This document shows positions 21,851 to 31,933 of a stretch of DNA of 64,000 bases, piece by piece. The position numbers and the translations under genes were made by a program. The stretch is from contig NZ_BAKM01000023.1 in the NCBI RefSeq assembly GCF_000614185.1, positions 32,054 through 96,053 on the forward strand, written 5' to 3'. The notes beneath the pieces are model-generated. The model was given only the letters and a program-made list of their open reading frames with translations. It was not told the DNA's origin and ran no database searches. The stretch is from Phocaeicola sartorii JCM 17136 = DSM 21941. GTDB taxonomy: Bacteria; Bacteroidota; Bacteroidia; Bacteroidales; Bacteroidaceae. Positions within the stretch are counted from its first letter, which is position 1; the number at the start of each line of letters is the position of its first letter.

Positions 21851-23626
21851 ATGAATACATGTAAGAAAATAGTATATACGGCATGTTTGTTAGGGACAGT
21901 TGTACTGGCGGGGTGTGATGACTTTCTGACACCTGAAAACAAAAGTTCTGTAACAGATATTGAATATTTTGCAACTGCATCCGGCTTTCAGTCTCTGGTT
22001 AATGATGCTTATTCGGGGTTGAAAACGATTTATAATAATAGCAATGTGTGTGTTTATTTTAATGCTGGTACGGATTTGTATCATGATGGACGTAATGATA
22101 TAAATGCCGCCTTGCACCGTTGGCAGAATTTTACTCCGGAGAATAGCATTGTCAAGGAATTCTATACAGATTGCTACAAGGGTATCCGTTCTTGTTTGGC
22201 TATTCAATATTATGCTTCTGTAGCGAATGTCAGTGATGATGTCAAACAAAAAGCAATTGATGAGGGACGCTTTGTTGAAGCGTTGTATTATTATTTGCTG
22301 GTTAATAATTATGGTGGTGTACCGTTGGTAACAGAATATGCCAGCACGGTGGTCGAGGGATATCCGCGTGCTACGGCTGAACAGGTGTACAATTACATTA
22401 TAAATGAACTTCAAGGTGTAATCAGCAATAATAAGTTGGCGGCTTCTACTGCTACCAAAGGAGGAGGTGAGGCTAGTATAGAGTCCGCCAAAGCTCTATT
22501 GGCTAAAACGTATCTTTCTGCTGCTTGGGACTTGAACAAAGTTGAATATTTTAGAGAGGCGGCCAAATATGCCGATGAAGTAATTAACGGGCGTTCATTG
22601 ACAACAGAATTTGCAGACTTGTGGGCTGCCGACCGTTCGGGTGACGATAATGCCGAATTCCTCTTTGATGTGGAATATGACTTTGATAGTACGCATGATC
22701 AAAATAGCGGTAATCGTTGGCAATCGTTCTACAATGGATTCTATGGTGGTCAGGAAGAAGGTATGAAAGGAGTTACTTCTAATTTCGGACCGCTTATGCA
22801 TACTTTAAAATATTTTGAGCCGGGTGACAAACGGTATGATGCTACATTTATGAAAACAATGCTAGTAAAGAAAGCTTGGACGATTGAAGGTGGGTTTAAA
22901 GAGGATGGATTACCCTTAGGTGATTACTTCTCGTTTTATACAAATGGAAAAACGGCAATGGGGAAAATGGTAGGCGTATATTATCCTGCATATTGGGAGT
23001 GTGATGCGGCTTCTGTTGCAGCATGGCGTGCTGAAGATCCGGAAAACAGAACCAATACATTCGTCATTCCGCAGAATGATTTGACAGCGGAAATGGAACC
23101 TATGTCAAACTATGTTAAGGATCTTGCAGAATTTCCTTCGGGTGTCATCGCTAAATATGATTTTACGGATGCACAGAAAAAGGGTTGGGCGGTACATCCT
23201 TGTCGTAAATTTGATGATAGTGAAACAGCGCAATATGCGGCAGGTAAAAGTTTTCGTGATATACATGTCATTACATTGCCTGAACTGTTTTTTGTTGCTG
23301 CGGAAGCATATCTGCAAAGTGGTGATATATCAACTGCGCTTGCCCGTCTGAACACAGTCCGTAAGCGTGCCGGGGTTCCTGAAGTAACGACTATTGATCT
23401 TGATATTATATTGAAAGAGTCGGCTTGCGAAATGTTTGGTAATGGTTATAGGCGTATGGATTTGCGGCGTACCGGGAAACTGGTGGAATATAATGATTTG
23501 TATAATCCCAAATTGAAGGGGAGTGCGGCGGTTGCAATTGGAGAGAAACTGTTATGGCCCATTCCACAGGCTGTTATTGATGCAAATGATTTGTTGAGTA
23601 CGGAGGATCAGAATCCGGGGTATTAG
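21851..23626 (+). CDS. SusD/RagB-type glycan-binding lipoprotein (SusD2)
   Basis: Surface glycan-binding partner of SusC2, 591 residues and intact. The lipoprotein signal ends VLAGC (Cys 22) and is followed by DDFLTPENKSS. SusD helices are recognisable (ALYYYLLVNNYGGVPLV, AKALLAKTYLSAAWDL). The C-terminal block includes ESACEMFGNGYRRMDLRRTGK and LLWPIPQAVIDAND, ending QNPGY. It differs strongly from SusD1, so the two pairs probably bind different structures. A terminator-like hairpin separates it from GH115. Confidence 0.96.
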   Translation: MNTCKKIVYTACLLGTVVLAGCDDFLTPENKSSVTDIEYFATASGFQSLVNDAYSGLKTIYNNSNVCVYFNAGTDLYHDGRNDINAALHRWQNFTPENSIVKEFYTDCYKGIRSCLAIQYYASVANVSDDVKQKAIDEGRFVEALYYYLLVNNYGGVPLVTEYASTVVEGYPRATAEQVYNYIINELQGVISNNKLAASTATKGGGEASIESAKALLAKTYLSAAWDLNKVEYFREAAKYADEVINGRSLTTEFADLWAADRSGDDNAEFLFDVEYDFDSTHDQNSGNRWQSFYNGFYGGQEEGMKGVTSNFGPLMHTLKYFEPGDKRYDATFMKTMLVKKAWTIEGGFKEDGLPLGDYFSFYTNGKTAMGKMVGVYYPAYWECDAASVAAWRAEDPENRTNTFVIPQNDLTAEMEPMSNYVKDLAEFPSGVIAKYDFTDAQKKGWAVHPCRKFDDSETAQYAAGKSFRDIHVITLPELFFVAAEAYLQSGDISTALARLNTVRKRAGVPEVTTIDLDIILKESACEMFGNGYRRMDLRRTGKLVEYNDLYNPKLKGSAAVAIGEKLLWPIPQAVIDANDLLSTEDQNPGY

Positions 23627-23653
23627 TAGGATAACGAGATCGTGAGATGTGTA

Positions 23654-23695
23654 AAGGCAGGAATGCTGGTTTATGTGGTATTCCTGCCCTTTTAA
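23654..23695 (+). terminator. Hairpin terminator after SusD2
   Basis: GGCAGGAAT (23656-23664) pairs with ATTCCTGCC (23680-23688), followed by CTTTTAAATTTT. It may only attenuate, giving more SusC/SusD message than enzyme message. Confidence 0.75.
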
Positions 23696-23719
23696 ATTTT
23701 AATTAAGAAAGGATTATTG

Positions 23720-26281
23720 ATGAGTCTTAAATTAGAGAATAAATGCCAGCTATTGGCTGTGATGATAGCGTATATTATTTCGTTGGTTAGTATTGAAACA
23801 GTGTATGCTGCCAATAAAGAGTTCGTTTGGTATAATGGTAAACGTCCTATTACTTATTCCTTGCCTGAATCTGTTTCTCCAGTAGTGACGGTAGCACTGG
23901 ATATGTTTAAGGGTGACATGCAACAGGTGACGGGGGTATTACCTCAAAAAACTCTTTCCGGAACGGCGGTTATTAATATTATTCAGTTGGATAAAAACAA
24001 GTCTGTCCTAAGAGAACTCCGTAAAGACGGAATTCCGGTGGATAGTATTGCTGCCAGAAAAGACGCTTTCTTTATAAAGATAAGAGGAAATCAGTTGTTG
24101 GTTGTAGGAAGTGACGGTCGGGGAACTGCTTACGGCATACTTGAACTTTCCCGCTTGGCAGGAGTGTCTCCATGGGTATGGTGGGGAGATGTGACACCGA
24201 TGAGGAAAGAGCGGTTGACCCTTCCGGCTGATTATTCTACTTTTCAGAGTCCGTCGGTAGAGTATCGTGGAATCTTTTTAAATGATGAAGACTGGAGCTT
24301 GCAGCCTTGGAGCTGGAAAAACTTTGAACCGTCTGATATAAAAGGACGTATTGGTGCCCGTACTTATAAAGAAATCTTCAAATTGCTGATGCGCCTTCGT
24401 GCCAATGCTATTTGGCCGGGGATGCATGGAATTACGACTCCGTTCTACTTTGTGCCGGGAGCTAAAGAAGCGGCTGACAGTTGCGGTATTCTCATCGGTA
24501 CTTCGCATTGCGAGCCGATGATGCGCAATAATGTAGGTGAATGGAAAGTCAATGAACGGGGTGATTATAATTACATGACAAACCGTGAAGGGGTACAATC
24601 CTATTGGATAGAACGGCTGAAAGAGGCAGGCCCTTATGAAAATTTCTACACCATGGGCATGCGAGGTATTCACGACAGTGGAATGGAAGGAGTCAAGACC
24701 CTTCAGGAAAAGACCGATGCACTGCAACAGGTTATTGACGACCAGCGCAAGCTGCTGTCGAAATATGTAAATAAAGATGTGGAGAAGATTCCCCAGGCTT
24801 TTGTCCCCTATAAAGAAGTGCTTCAAATCATGGAGAATGGCTTGCAACTGCCGGAAGACATCACGTTGATATGGTGTGATGACAACTATGGCTATATGAC
24901 CCGTTTAAGTGACAAGGAACAGCAAAAGCGTAGCGGAGGTGCCGGGGTGTATTATCATCTCAGTTATTGGGGGCGTCCGCATGACTATATGTGGCTATGC
25001 ACTACCCAGCCGGGATTGGTTTATAGTGAAATGAAACAGGCATACGATTGCAATGCCCGCCGCCTATGGGTGGTTAATGTGCACGATTTGAAACCCGCGG
25101 CATACGATTTGGAACTCTTTCTGGATATGGCATGGAATATCAATTCCGTATCTCCATCTACTCTTGTGGAGCATCAGAAGAACTGGCTTTGCCGCGAATT
25201 TGGTAAAGAAGCAGGAGAAAAATTATTGCCTGCCATGTTAGAGTTTTATCGCCTGTGTGGCATCCGTAAACCGGAATTTATGGGTTGGAACCAAGTGGAA
25301 CTGGACAAGAAGAAATATACCAAAGGCTGGTCTCCGGTTAAAAATACGGACTTTAGCTTAACCGAATTCGGCGGCGAACTGGATCGTTATCTGGAATCCT
25401 ATGAAGCCATTAAAGAAATTTTATCGGAAGTGGAACCAATGATTCCTCAGGAACGAAAAGATGCTTTCTTTGCCCAAATCAAGTATCCTGTATTTGGCGC
25501 TGCTGCGATGAGCACAAAGATGCTGGAGGCACAAAGAGCACGTTGCATCTCTTCGGGAAGCTGCGACACGACTTTATGGACCCGCGAAAGTCAATTAATG
25601 GCTGCCTGTGCCAAAAGCATCAAGGCTTACCAGGAAATCCGCGATTTGACAGATTACTATAACAATGAACTGGCGGGTGGTAAATGGAAATACTCCATGT
25701 GCCATAATCCGCGGGATTTATATGTGTTCTATCCGCCTGAAGTCCCCGTATGGCTGACAGAGAAGGAAATAGAGAAATATGCTTCTTTTAGAAGACCCAA
25801 ATCGTTACCTTTGGCAGAAGTGGCTAAGGATCATTGTATTGTTTCTAATGCTTGCGATTATACAAGCGCATCCAAAGAGGTCGTGACGATTCAATCATTG
25901 GGACATAGTATGAATGCCGTTTCCGTACCAAAGGGAGAGTCAATTGCTTTTGAATTTGATTGTTTATGGGATGGAGAGGCGATACTGCGCACTGCCGTAA
26001 TCCCGACACAACCTAATGATAAAGGAGACATTCGTTTCAGTGTCAGCATAGATGGTGAAAAGCCTCGGATATGCTCTATTAAAGAGCCGTTTCGTTCGGA
26101 AGGATGGAAACAGAATGTGCTCCGTGGACAGGCTGTTCGTGAAACCGGTCATCAATTGACAAAAGGAAAGCATACTTTATCCATTACTGCTTTGGATGAT
26201 CATGTCCTGATAGATCAATGGATGATTGATTTCAAACCAGACAGAATGTTCTATGTATTTCCTGTTCAACCAACCTATTAA
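23720..26281 (+). CDS. GH115 alpha-glucuronidase
   Basis: Removes (4-O-methyl-)glucuronic acid side groups from the backbone of glucuronoxylan, and in some members from arabinogalactan. 853 residues, intact. I prefer the ATG at 23720 over the adjacent in-frame TTG. The signal peptide ends VYAAN. GH115 family blocks are clear: SDGRGTAYGILELSR, VSPWVWWGDV, EYRGIFLNDEDWSLQPW, LRANAIWPGMHG, CEPMMRNN, and WGRPHDYMWLCTTQPGL. The C-terminal part carries the extra domain typical of the family (IDGEKPRICSIKEPFR). It is followed within 7 nt by a GH2 gene, forming an enzyme pair at the end of the SusC2/SusD2 unit. Confidence 0.93.
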   Translation: MSLKLENKCQLLAVMIAYIISLVSIETVYAANKEFVWYNGKRPITYSLPESVSPVVTVALDMFKGDMQQVTGVLPQKTLSGTAVINIIQLDKNKSVLRELRKDGIPVDSIAARKDAFFIKIRGNQLLVVGSDGRGTAYGILELSRLAGVSPWVWWGDVTPMRKERLTLPADYSTFQSPSVEYRGIFLNDEDWSLQPWSWKNFEPSDIKGRIGARTYKEIFKLLMRLRANAIWPGMHGITTPFYFVPGAKEAADSCGILIGTSHCEPMMRNNVGEWKVNERGDYNYMTNREGVQSYWIERLKEAGPYENFYTMGMRGIHDSGMEGVKTLQEKTDALQQVIDDQRKLLSKYVNKDVEKIPQAFVPYKEVLQIMENGLQLPEDITLIWCDDNYGYMTRLSDKEQQKRSGGAGVYYHLSYWGRPHDYMWLCTTQPGLVYSEMKQAYDCNARRLWVVNVHDLKPAAYDLELFLDMAWNINSVSPSTLVEHQKNWLCREFGKEAGEKLLPAMLEFYRLCGIRKPEFMGWNQVELDKKKYTKGWSPVKNTDFSLTEFGGELDRYLESYEAIKEILSEVEPMIPQERKDAFFAQIKYPVFGAAAMSTKMLEAQRARCISSGSCDTTLWTRESQLMAACAKSIKAYQEIRDLTDYYNNELAGGKWKYSMCHNPRDLYVFYPPEVPVWLTEKEIEKYASFRRPKSLPLAEVAKDHCIVSNACDYTSASKEVVTIQSLGHSMNAVSVPKGESIAFEFDCLWDGEAILRTAVIPTQPNDKGDIRFSVSIDGEKPRICSIKEPFRSEGWKQNVLRGQAVRETGHQLTKGKHTLSITALDDHVLIDQWMIDFKPDRMFYVFPVQPTY

Positions 26282-26287
26282 TGTAGC

Positions 26288-29146
26288 ATGAATTGTATGA
26301 AGAAAATTATTGGACTATTCATTGTTTTATTATGCTTTTGCACGGCAAAAGCTCAACAGACAGAAGTGAGGTATCTTTCCGGTACAGGACCGGATCATAC
26401 CGTGAAGTGGGATTTCTGGTGCTCTTCAGGTATGAATTCCCAAAAGTGGAGCAAGATAGATGTTCCGTCTTGCTGGGAACAGCAAGGTTTTGGAGGCTAT
26501 ACCTACGGGCGCTACTATATTTATAAGGAACGCGAGAAAGAAAAGCAATATGATGCCTACAGGGAACATGATTTTTGCGATGAATACGGCATCTATCGTC
26601 ATCGTTTTGACGTTCCGGACACTTGGAAAGGCAAACTGATAAGCATTGTATTTGAAGGTGTTATGACTGATGCTGAAGTGAAAATCAACGATGTTATCGC
26701 TGGCCCTGTTCATCAGGGATCATTCTATCGTTTCTCTTATGATATCACGGACAAACTGAAATTCGGGAAAAAGAATTCGATGGAAGTGACGGTGAAGAAG
26801 CAGTCGGCTGATAAATCAGTTAATGCAGCGGAACGCCGGGCTGACTGGTGGCTTTTCGGAGGTATCTACCGCCCTGTATATCTGACGGCAAAACCTCGCA
26901 CGCAAATAGAACATATAGCGGTGGATGCCCGTGCTGACGGTACGTTGCGCACAGATGTATATCTGAAAAATATTTCCAAAGGACAACAAGTGGAACTGTC
27001 ACTCATTTCTTGTGATTCACAGCTTCCTATAGGGCGGCAGGTATGCGGACTTTCGACGGAAAAGAAACAAACACTTACCACACATTGGAACAATATCAAG
27101 AGATGGGATCCGGAACATCCCAACCTTTACCGGCTCACGATGCGTCTTCTTTCCACAACAGGAGATGTTGTGCACGAGATTACGGAGCGCATCGGATTCC
27201 GTACCATTGAATTCCGTCCTGAAGATGGCATCTATCTGAACGGTACTCGTCTTTTAGTGAAGGGGACTAACCGCCATTGCTTTGATCCGGAAACAGGTAG
27301 GACAATCAGCCGGGAACTCAGTCTGAAGGATGCTTTGCTCATTAAGCAGATGAATATGAATGCCGTGCGTTCACATTATCCACCAGATACTCATTTTTTA
27401 GAGGCGTGTGATTCCATAGGTCTTCTTTATCTCAATGAATTATGTGGCTGGCAGAATAGCTATAGCACTGAAATAGCAGAAAAGTTACTGCCCGAGATGA
27501 TGTTTCGTGATGTGAATCACCCGTGTATCTTTATTTGGGCAAACGGTAACGAAGGAGGATGGAATGCTGCTGTTGACAATCGTTTTGCCGACTATGATCC
27601 GCAAAAACGTCACGTCATTCATCCGTGGGCGGATTTCAATGGCTTGGATACACGTCATTACCCTAATGGTACGGATAACATGTATCGGTTGGAACGCGGG
27701 CATAAGGTTTTTATGATGACGGAGTTCCTGCATGGCCTTTATGACCGTGGACAGGGTGCAGGTCTCAAAGGACTATGGTCAAAGTTTAAGGCAAATCCAC
27801 TTTTTGCCGGTGGCTTCCTTTGGGCGTATGTGGATGAAGCTGTCCGCCGTACAGATACCGGACAAATGGACACTTACGGACCTAATGCTCCCGATGGTAT
27901 TGTGGGGGCAAATCGCGAAAAAGAAGGCAGCTTTTATACTGTTCGGGAGGTATGGTCACCCATTCAAATACATCCATTAAAAATAACTTCTTCTTTCAAA
28001 GGAGATTTTTATGTAACTAACGATTACTTGTTCAGCAACTTAAGCGAATGCCGGATGAAGTGGAAGGTAATGCGTTTACCTGTTCCGCAGGTAGCCGACA
28101 GCCCCGTCTGCCTGGCGGAGGGCGGCGTACTGTTACCTGCGATCCAGCCTGGTGAGAAGGGGACAGCCCACTTCGATCTGCCTGAGAAATTCTTCAATGG
28201 CGATGTTTTGGAATTGGAAGCTTACAATGCGACGGGAGACACAGTATGTAACTGGACGTTTCCTATTAAGAATAACCGTAAGTACTTTGCAGAATACAGG
28301 CACTTACAACCGGCGGCAACAACTGCTGCCAGTTATCAGACAGACAACAACAGGGTTACCCTGATGGCGAATGGAGTTGCAGCAACATTCAACAAGGCGA
28401 ATGGTAATTTAGTGGAAGTGAAGAATGGTGGCAGGATCATACCATTGTCTGACGGTCCTCTCCCGGTCGGGATGAAGATGCTTTTCTGTTCTGCCAACCT
28501 GAAAATGCAAGGTGATACTGCCATTTATACCGTAAAATATAAAGGTGCGGCCGACTCCATTGTCTGGAGAATGGCACCTGACGGATTGCTTGGAATGGAT
28601 GCATTGGTGCTGAACTACAGAGCAAAGAACAAGTTTGACGGTGCATACTTTGACCGTCCGGTTCATAATTTCGGTTTTTCATTCTCTTTTCCTGAAAAGA
28701 ACGTCAGTGGGATGCGTTGGTTAGGCAAAGGCCCTTACCGGGTATGGAAGAACCGCATCGAAGGAACGAATTATGGTATCTGGCAGAAGGACTACAACAA
28801 TACGGTGACGGGAGAATATTATCATCCGCTTATTTATCCGGAATTCAAAGGGTATCATGCAGATCTCTATTGGGCGACACTCCAATCAAAGACAACACCG
28901 ATGACGGTTTATTCGGAAACTGACGGCATTTTCTTTCGCGTCTTCACTCCGGAGGAGCAGCGTGACCGTGAAAGCCGTGGAATATCAGTAAAGGAATATC
29001 CTGCTGGAGACATTTCGTTCTTATTTGAAATTCCGGCTGTCAACTCTCAGGGAACAGGAGGAGAAGCTTCTTATATTAAAATTAATAAAGGGGATGAGGG
29101 CTTCAGAATGAAGCTATGGTTTGATTTCCGGAACTGGATTCGATAG
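26288..29146 (+). CDS. GH2 family glycoside hydrolase, beta-galactosidase-like
   Basis: A retaining exo-glycosidase of 952 residues (949 if the second ATG at 26297, MKKIIG, is used). Signal peptide ends TAKAQ. Domain order is GH2 sugar-binding (CWEQQGFGG, FEGVMTDAEVKIND), an immunoglobulin-like sandwich after DWWLFGGIYRPV, TIM barrel, then C-terminal beta domains with a beta-galactosidase small-chain-like region (WLGKGPYRVWKNR). The acid/base Glu is near residue 422 (WANGNEGGW) and the likely nucleophile Glu near 479 (MMTEFLHG). Linkage and sugar are uncertain. Next to GH115 it could act on galactosyl or other side chains of xylan or arabinogalactan. Confidence 0.85.
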   Translation: MNCMKKIIGLFIVLLCFCTAKAQQTEVRYLSGTGPDHTVKWDFWCSSGMNSQKWSKIDVPSCWEQQGFGGYTYGRYYIYKEREKEKQYDAYREHDFCDEYGIYRHRFDVPDTWKGKLISIVFEGVMTDAEVKINDVIAGPVHQGSFYRFSYDITDKLKFGKKNSMEVTVKKQSADKSVNAAERRADWWLFGGIYRPVYLTAKPRTQIEHIAVDARADGTLRTDVYLKNISKGQQVELSLISCDSQLPIGRQVCGLSTEKKQTLTTHWNNIKRWDPEHPNLYRLTMRLLSTTGDVVHEITERIGFRTIEFRPEDGIYLNGTRLLVKGTNRHCFDPETGRTISRELSLKDALLIKQMNMNAVRSHYPPDTHFLEACDSIGLLYLNELCGWQNSYSTEIAEKLLPEMMFRDVNHPCIFIWANGNEGGWNAAVDNRFADYDPQKRHVIHPWADFNGLDTRHYPNGTDNMYRLERGHKVFMMTEFLHGLYDRGQGAGLKGLWSKFKANPLFAGGFLWAYVDEAVRRTDTGQMDTYGPNAPDGIVGANREKEGSFYTVREVWSPIQIHPLKITSSFKGDFYVTNDYLFSNLSECRMKWKVMRLPVPQVADSPVCLAEGGVLLPAIQPGEKGTAHFDLPEKFFNGDVLELEAYNATGDTVCNWTFPIKNNRKYFAEYRHLQPAATTAASYQTDNNRVTLMANGVAATFNKANGNLVEVKNGGRIIPLSDGPLPVGMKMLFCSANLKMQGDTAIYTVKYKGAADSIVWRMAPDGLLGMDALVLNYRAKNKFDGAYFDRPVHNFGFSFSFPEKNVSGMRWLGKGPYRVWKNRIEGTNYGIWQKDYNNTVTGEYYHPLIYPEFKGYHADLYWATLQSKTTPMTVYSETDGIFFRVFTPEEQRDRESRGISVKEYPAGDISFLFEIPAVNSQGTGGEASYIKINKGDEGFRMKLWFDFRNWIR

Positions 29147-29202
29147 TGTGTTTGTGACATAAATACCTATAAAAAGCTATTGCACGGTATGCATATACCG
29201 TA

Positions 29203-29256
29203 AAAAAGAGGGGACAAATTACCTAAATCAGGTGATTGTTCCCTTTTTTCTTTTTA
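29203..29256 (+). terminator. Terminator after the GH2 gene
   Basis: GGGACAAATTACCT (29211-29224) pairs with AGGTGATTGTTCCC (29230-29243) with two mismatches and a five-base loop, followed by TTTTTTCTTTTT. It closes the polysaccharide locus before the next operon. Confidence 0.8.
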
Positions 29257-29304
29257 TAGAAATTTGCACTCTCGAAAAGTAAGAATTTAGAATTATAGAT
29301 ATTC

Positions 29305-31691
29305 ATGGTAAGAAGACAGTTACAAAGGATCAGTTTAGGCTCTCTTTTTTTTATAATCGGAGCGATATCTATCTTTGCACAACCTAAGACAATGGTATCC
29401 GGTAAAGTGATATCCAAAGAAAAACAGGAAGTCGTAGATTTTGCAACCGTATATTTGAAGGGTACAACTTATGGCTGTACAACGAATGAAGAAGGTATCT
29501 ATCATCTCCATGCACCGGCAGGGAAATACACACTGGTTGTTTCGGCTATAGGATATAAGACTATAGAAAAGCCCGTAACTTTGGTTCATGGAGAAAGGAT
29601 TAAGATGAATGTAATGATTGCCCCGTCGGTGACTGAGTTGGATGAAGTGGTAGTGGTATCTAACGGGGTTTCCCGTGTGAAACGTTCCGCATTCAATGCG
29701 ATAGCTGTAGATACAAAAGAGTTCCAGAATTCTACCAAGAATCTGAGTGATGCTTTGGCTAAAGCTCCGGGAATGAAACTCCGTGAGTCGGGTGGGGTAG
29801 GTTCGGATATGCAATTGATGTTGGATGGTTTCAGTGGCAAACATGTGAAGATATTTATCGACGGTGTACCTCAGGAGGGAGTAGGGAGCTCTTTTGGCTT
29901 AAATAATATCCCTGTGAATTTTGCAGATAGGATTGAAGTATATAAAGGGGTGGTTCCTGTAGGATTTGGCACGGATGCTATAGGTGGTGTTATCAATATT
30001 GTAACCAATAAGAAGAAACGTAATTGGTTTTTGGATGGCTCCTATTCATACGGGTCGTTCCATACGCATAAATCGTATGTGAATTTTGGACAGACTTTCA
30101 AAAACGGCTTTACATACGAAATAAATGCTTTCCAAAACTATTCGGATAATGATTATCAGGTGGACGCACCGGTAGAGGACTTTGAAACCGGAAGAATTGA
30201 TAAAGATAAAAAGGTACGTGTGAAGCGCTTTAATGATACCTATCATAATGAGGCGGTTATAGGTAAGATTGGCATGGTGGATAAGAAATGGGCAGACAGA
30301 TTGATGTTGGGCTTTACTTATTCACATATGTATAAGGAGATACAGACCGGAGTACGCCAGGAAATAGTCTATGGGGAAAAACATCGTAAAGTACATTCGT
30401 TGATGCCGTCATTGGAGTATAATAGGCGTGGCTTATTCATCAAAGGTCTGGATGTGGCATTGACTGCCAATTATAATAAAAATGCAACGACAAATATAGA
30501 TACAGCTTCCTATAAGTACAATTGGTTGGGTGATAGGAAATTAATGAACTCACCCGGTGAACAATCCAACCAATATTCACGGGCGGATAATAACAATTGG
30601 AATGGAACATTAACCGTTCATTACCGTCTGGCGAAAATACACATGCTGACCTTTAATCATGTGTTGAATACTTTCCGCCGTTCTAATACTTCTTTATTGG
30701 CTAAGGTGGAATCGGAGGATGCCATCGCTAAAGAAACCCATAAGAATATCTCCGGATTGTCCTATCGGTTGATGCCGTCTGATCATTGGAACCTCTCAGT
30801 GTTTGGGAAATATTATCGTTTGTATGTGGCAGGTCCTATGGCTACGACTACGAATCAAGATGATTATGTCCGTACTACCCGAAACATGAATTCCATAGGG
30901 TATGGAGCTGCGGGAACTTATTTCATTCTACCCGGTTTGCAGGCGAAATTGTCCTACGAAAAAGCATATCGTCTGCCTACTATTGAAGAAATGTTTGGAG
31001 ATGAGGATTTGGAAATGGGAGATATCAGTATAAAACCGGAGAGTAGTGATAATTTGAATTTTAATTTGAGCTATAACAGGACATTTGGCAGGCATTCTGT
31101 ATATATGGAAGGTGGAGTGATTTATCGGAATACGAAAGATTATATTCAGCGTAATATTGCGGATTTGAGTGGTGGTAAATATGCTGCGAAATATATTAAT
31201 TACGGTAAAGTATTGACGAAAGGATATACTGTTTCTGCTCGTTACGGTTTTGGCAATTGGGTGAGTGTAGGAGGTAATTTTACCAAAATGGATGTACGCG
31301 ACAATATGAAAACATCTATTTCCAGCAGTGCGGAAAATCTGGCTTATAAAGAACGGATGCCGAATCTGCCTATATGTTTGCTGATTCGGATGTTACTTTT
31401 TATTGGCGGGATTTAGGAAGGAAAGGCAATAGGTTGACAGTATCTTATGATAATCAATATCTGCATAGCTTTACTTATTATTCTTCCCGAATAGGTTCGA
31501 ATAAGGGGGACTATGTGGTACCGAGTCAATTCTCACACAATCTCTCTCTTTCTTATAGTTTGCAAAAAGGGCGGTATAACGTATCACTGGAATGCCGTAA
31601 CTTCACAGACGAGAAACTGTATGATAATTTTAGTCTCCAGAAGGCAGGCCGGGCTTTTTATGGCAAGCTGCGTGTTTGTTTCGGCGATTAA
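29305..31691 (+). CDS. TonB-dependent receptor, XusA-like (siderophore type), one apparent frameshift
   Basis: Outer-membrane receptor of about 795 residues, shorter than SusC proteins and without a SusD partner. Signal peptide ends ISIFAQP. It has a CarboxypepD_reg-like domain (VSGKVISKEKQEVVDFATVY) and TonB box region (TELDEVVVVSNGVSR). The plug (LSDALAKAPGMKLRESGG, GFGTDAIGGVINIVTN) and a FepA/CirA-like barrel (AYRLPTIEEMFGDEDL) follow. The frame breaks near 31363, where CCTAT should read CCTTAT to give LPYMFADSDVTFYWRD. The order receptor, DUF4374 lipoprotein, PepSY protein matches XusA-XusB-XusC of B. thetaiotaomicron, which takes up siderophores made by other bacteria. Function is inferred from this order. 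Confidence 0.85.
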
Positions 31692-31933
31692 AAAAGAACT
31701 TGTGACGGTTTTTATAAGAACATACCTCCCTTCAGCCTGCTTTGTCTATTAATCAGTGATGCTGATTAGTCGATCACTGCCACTGATCCACGAATTACTG
31801 TCACTGAATGGCTGGTTGCTGGCACAGAATTGGAGCGTCAGCGGTATAATTAGGAGTTATCTAGTAGCTGCTGAAGGATTAGAAAAAAGGAGTTTATAAT
31901 TAATTGAATTTTAAATTAACAGGAAGAATAAAA
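31692..31933 (+). other. Intergenic region with clustered CACTG/CAGTG dyads
   Basis: Between the receptor and lipoprotein genes the sequence 31750-31815 holds overlapping inverted repeats. TAATCAG (31750-31756) pairs with CTGATTA (31762-31768), and CAGTGAT (31754-31760) with ATCACTG (31773-31779). Further copies of CACTGA follow. No gene is visible. It may be an operator or an mRNA structure setting lipoprotein output. Confidence 0.4.

Noticed and set aside
24278..24847. 189-codon minus-strand open frame inside the GH115 gene
   Set aside because: Antisense shadow; the plus-strand frame carries clear GH115 motifs.
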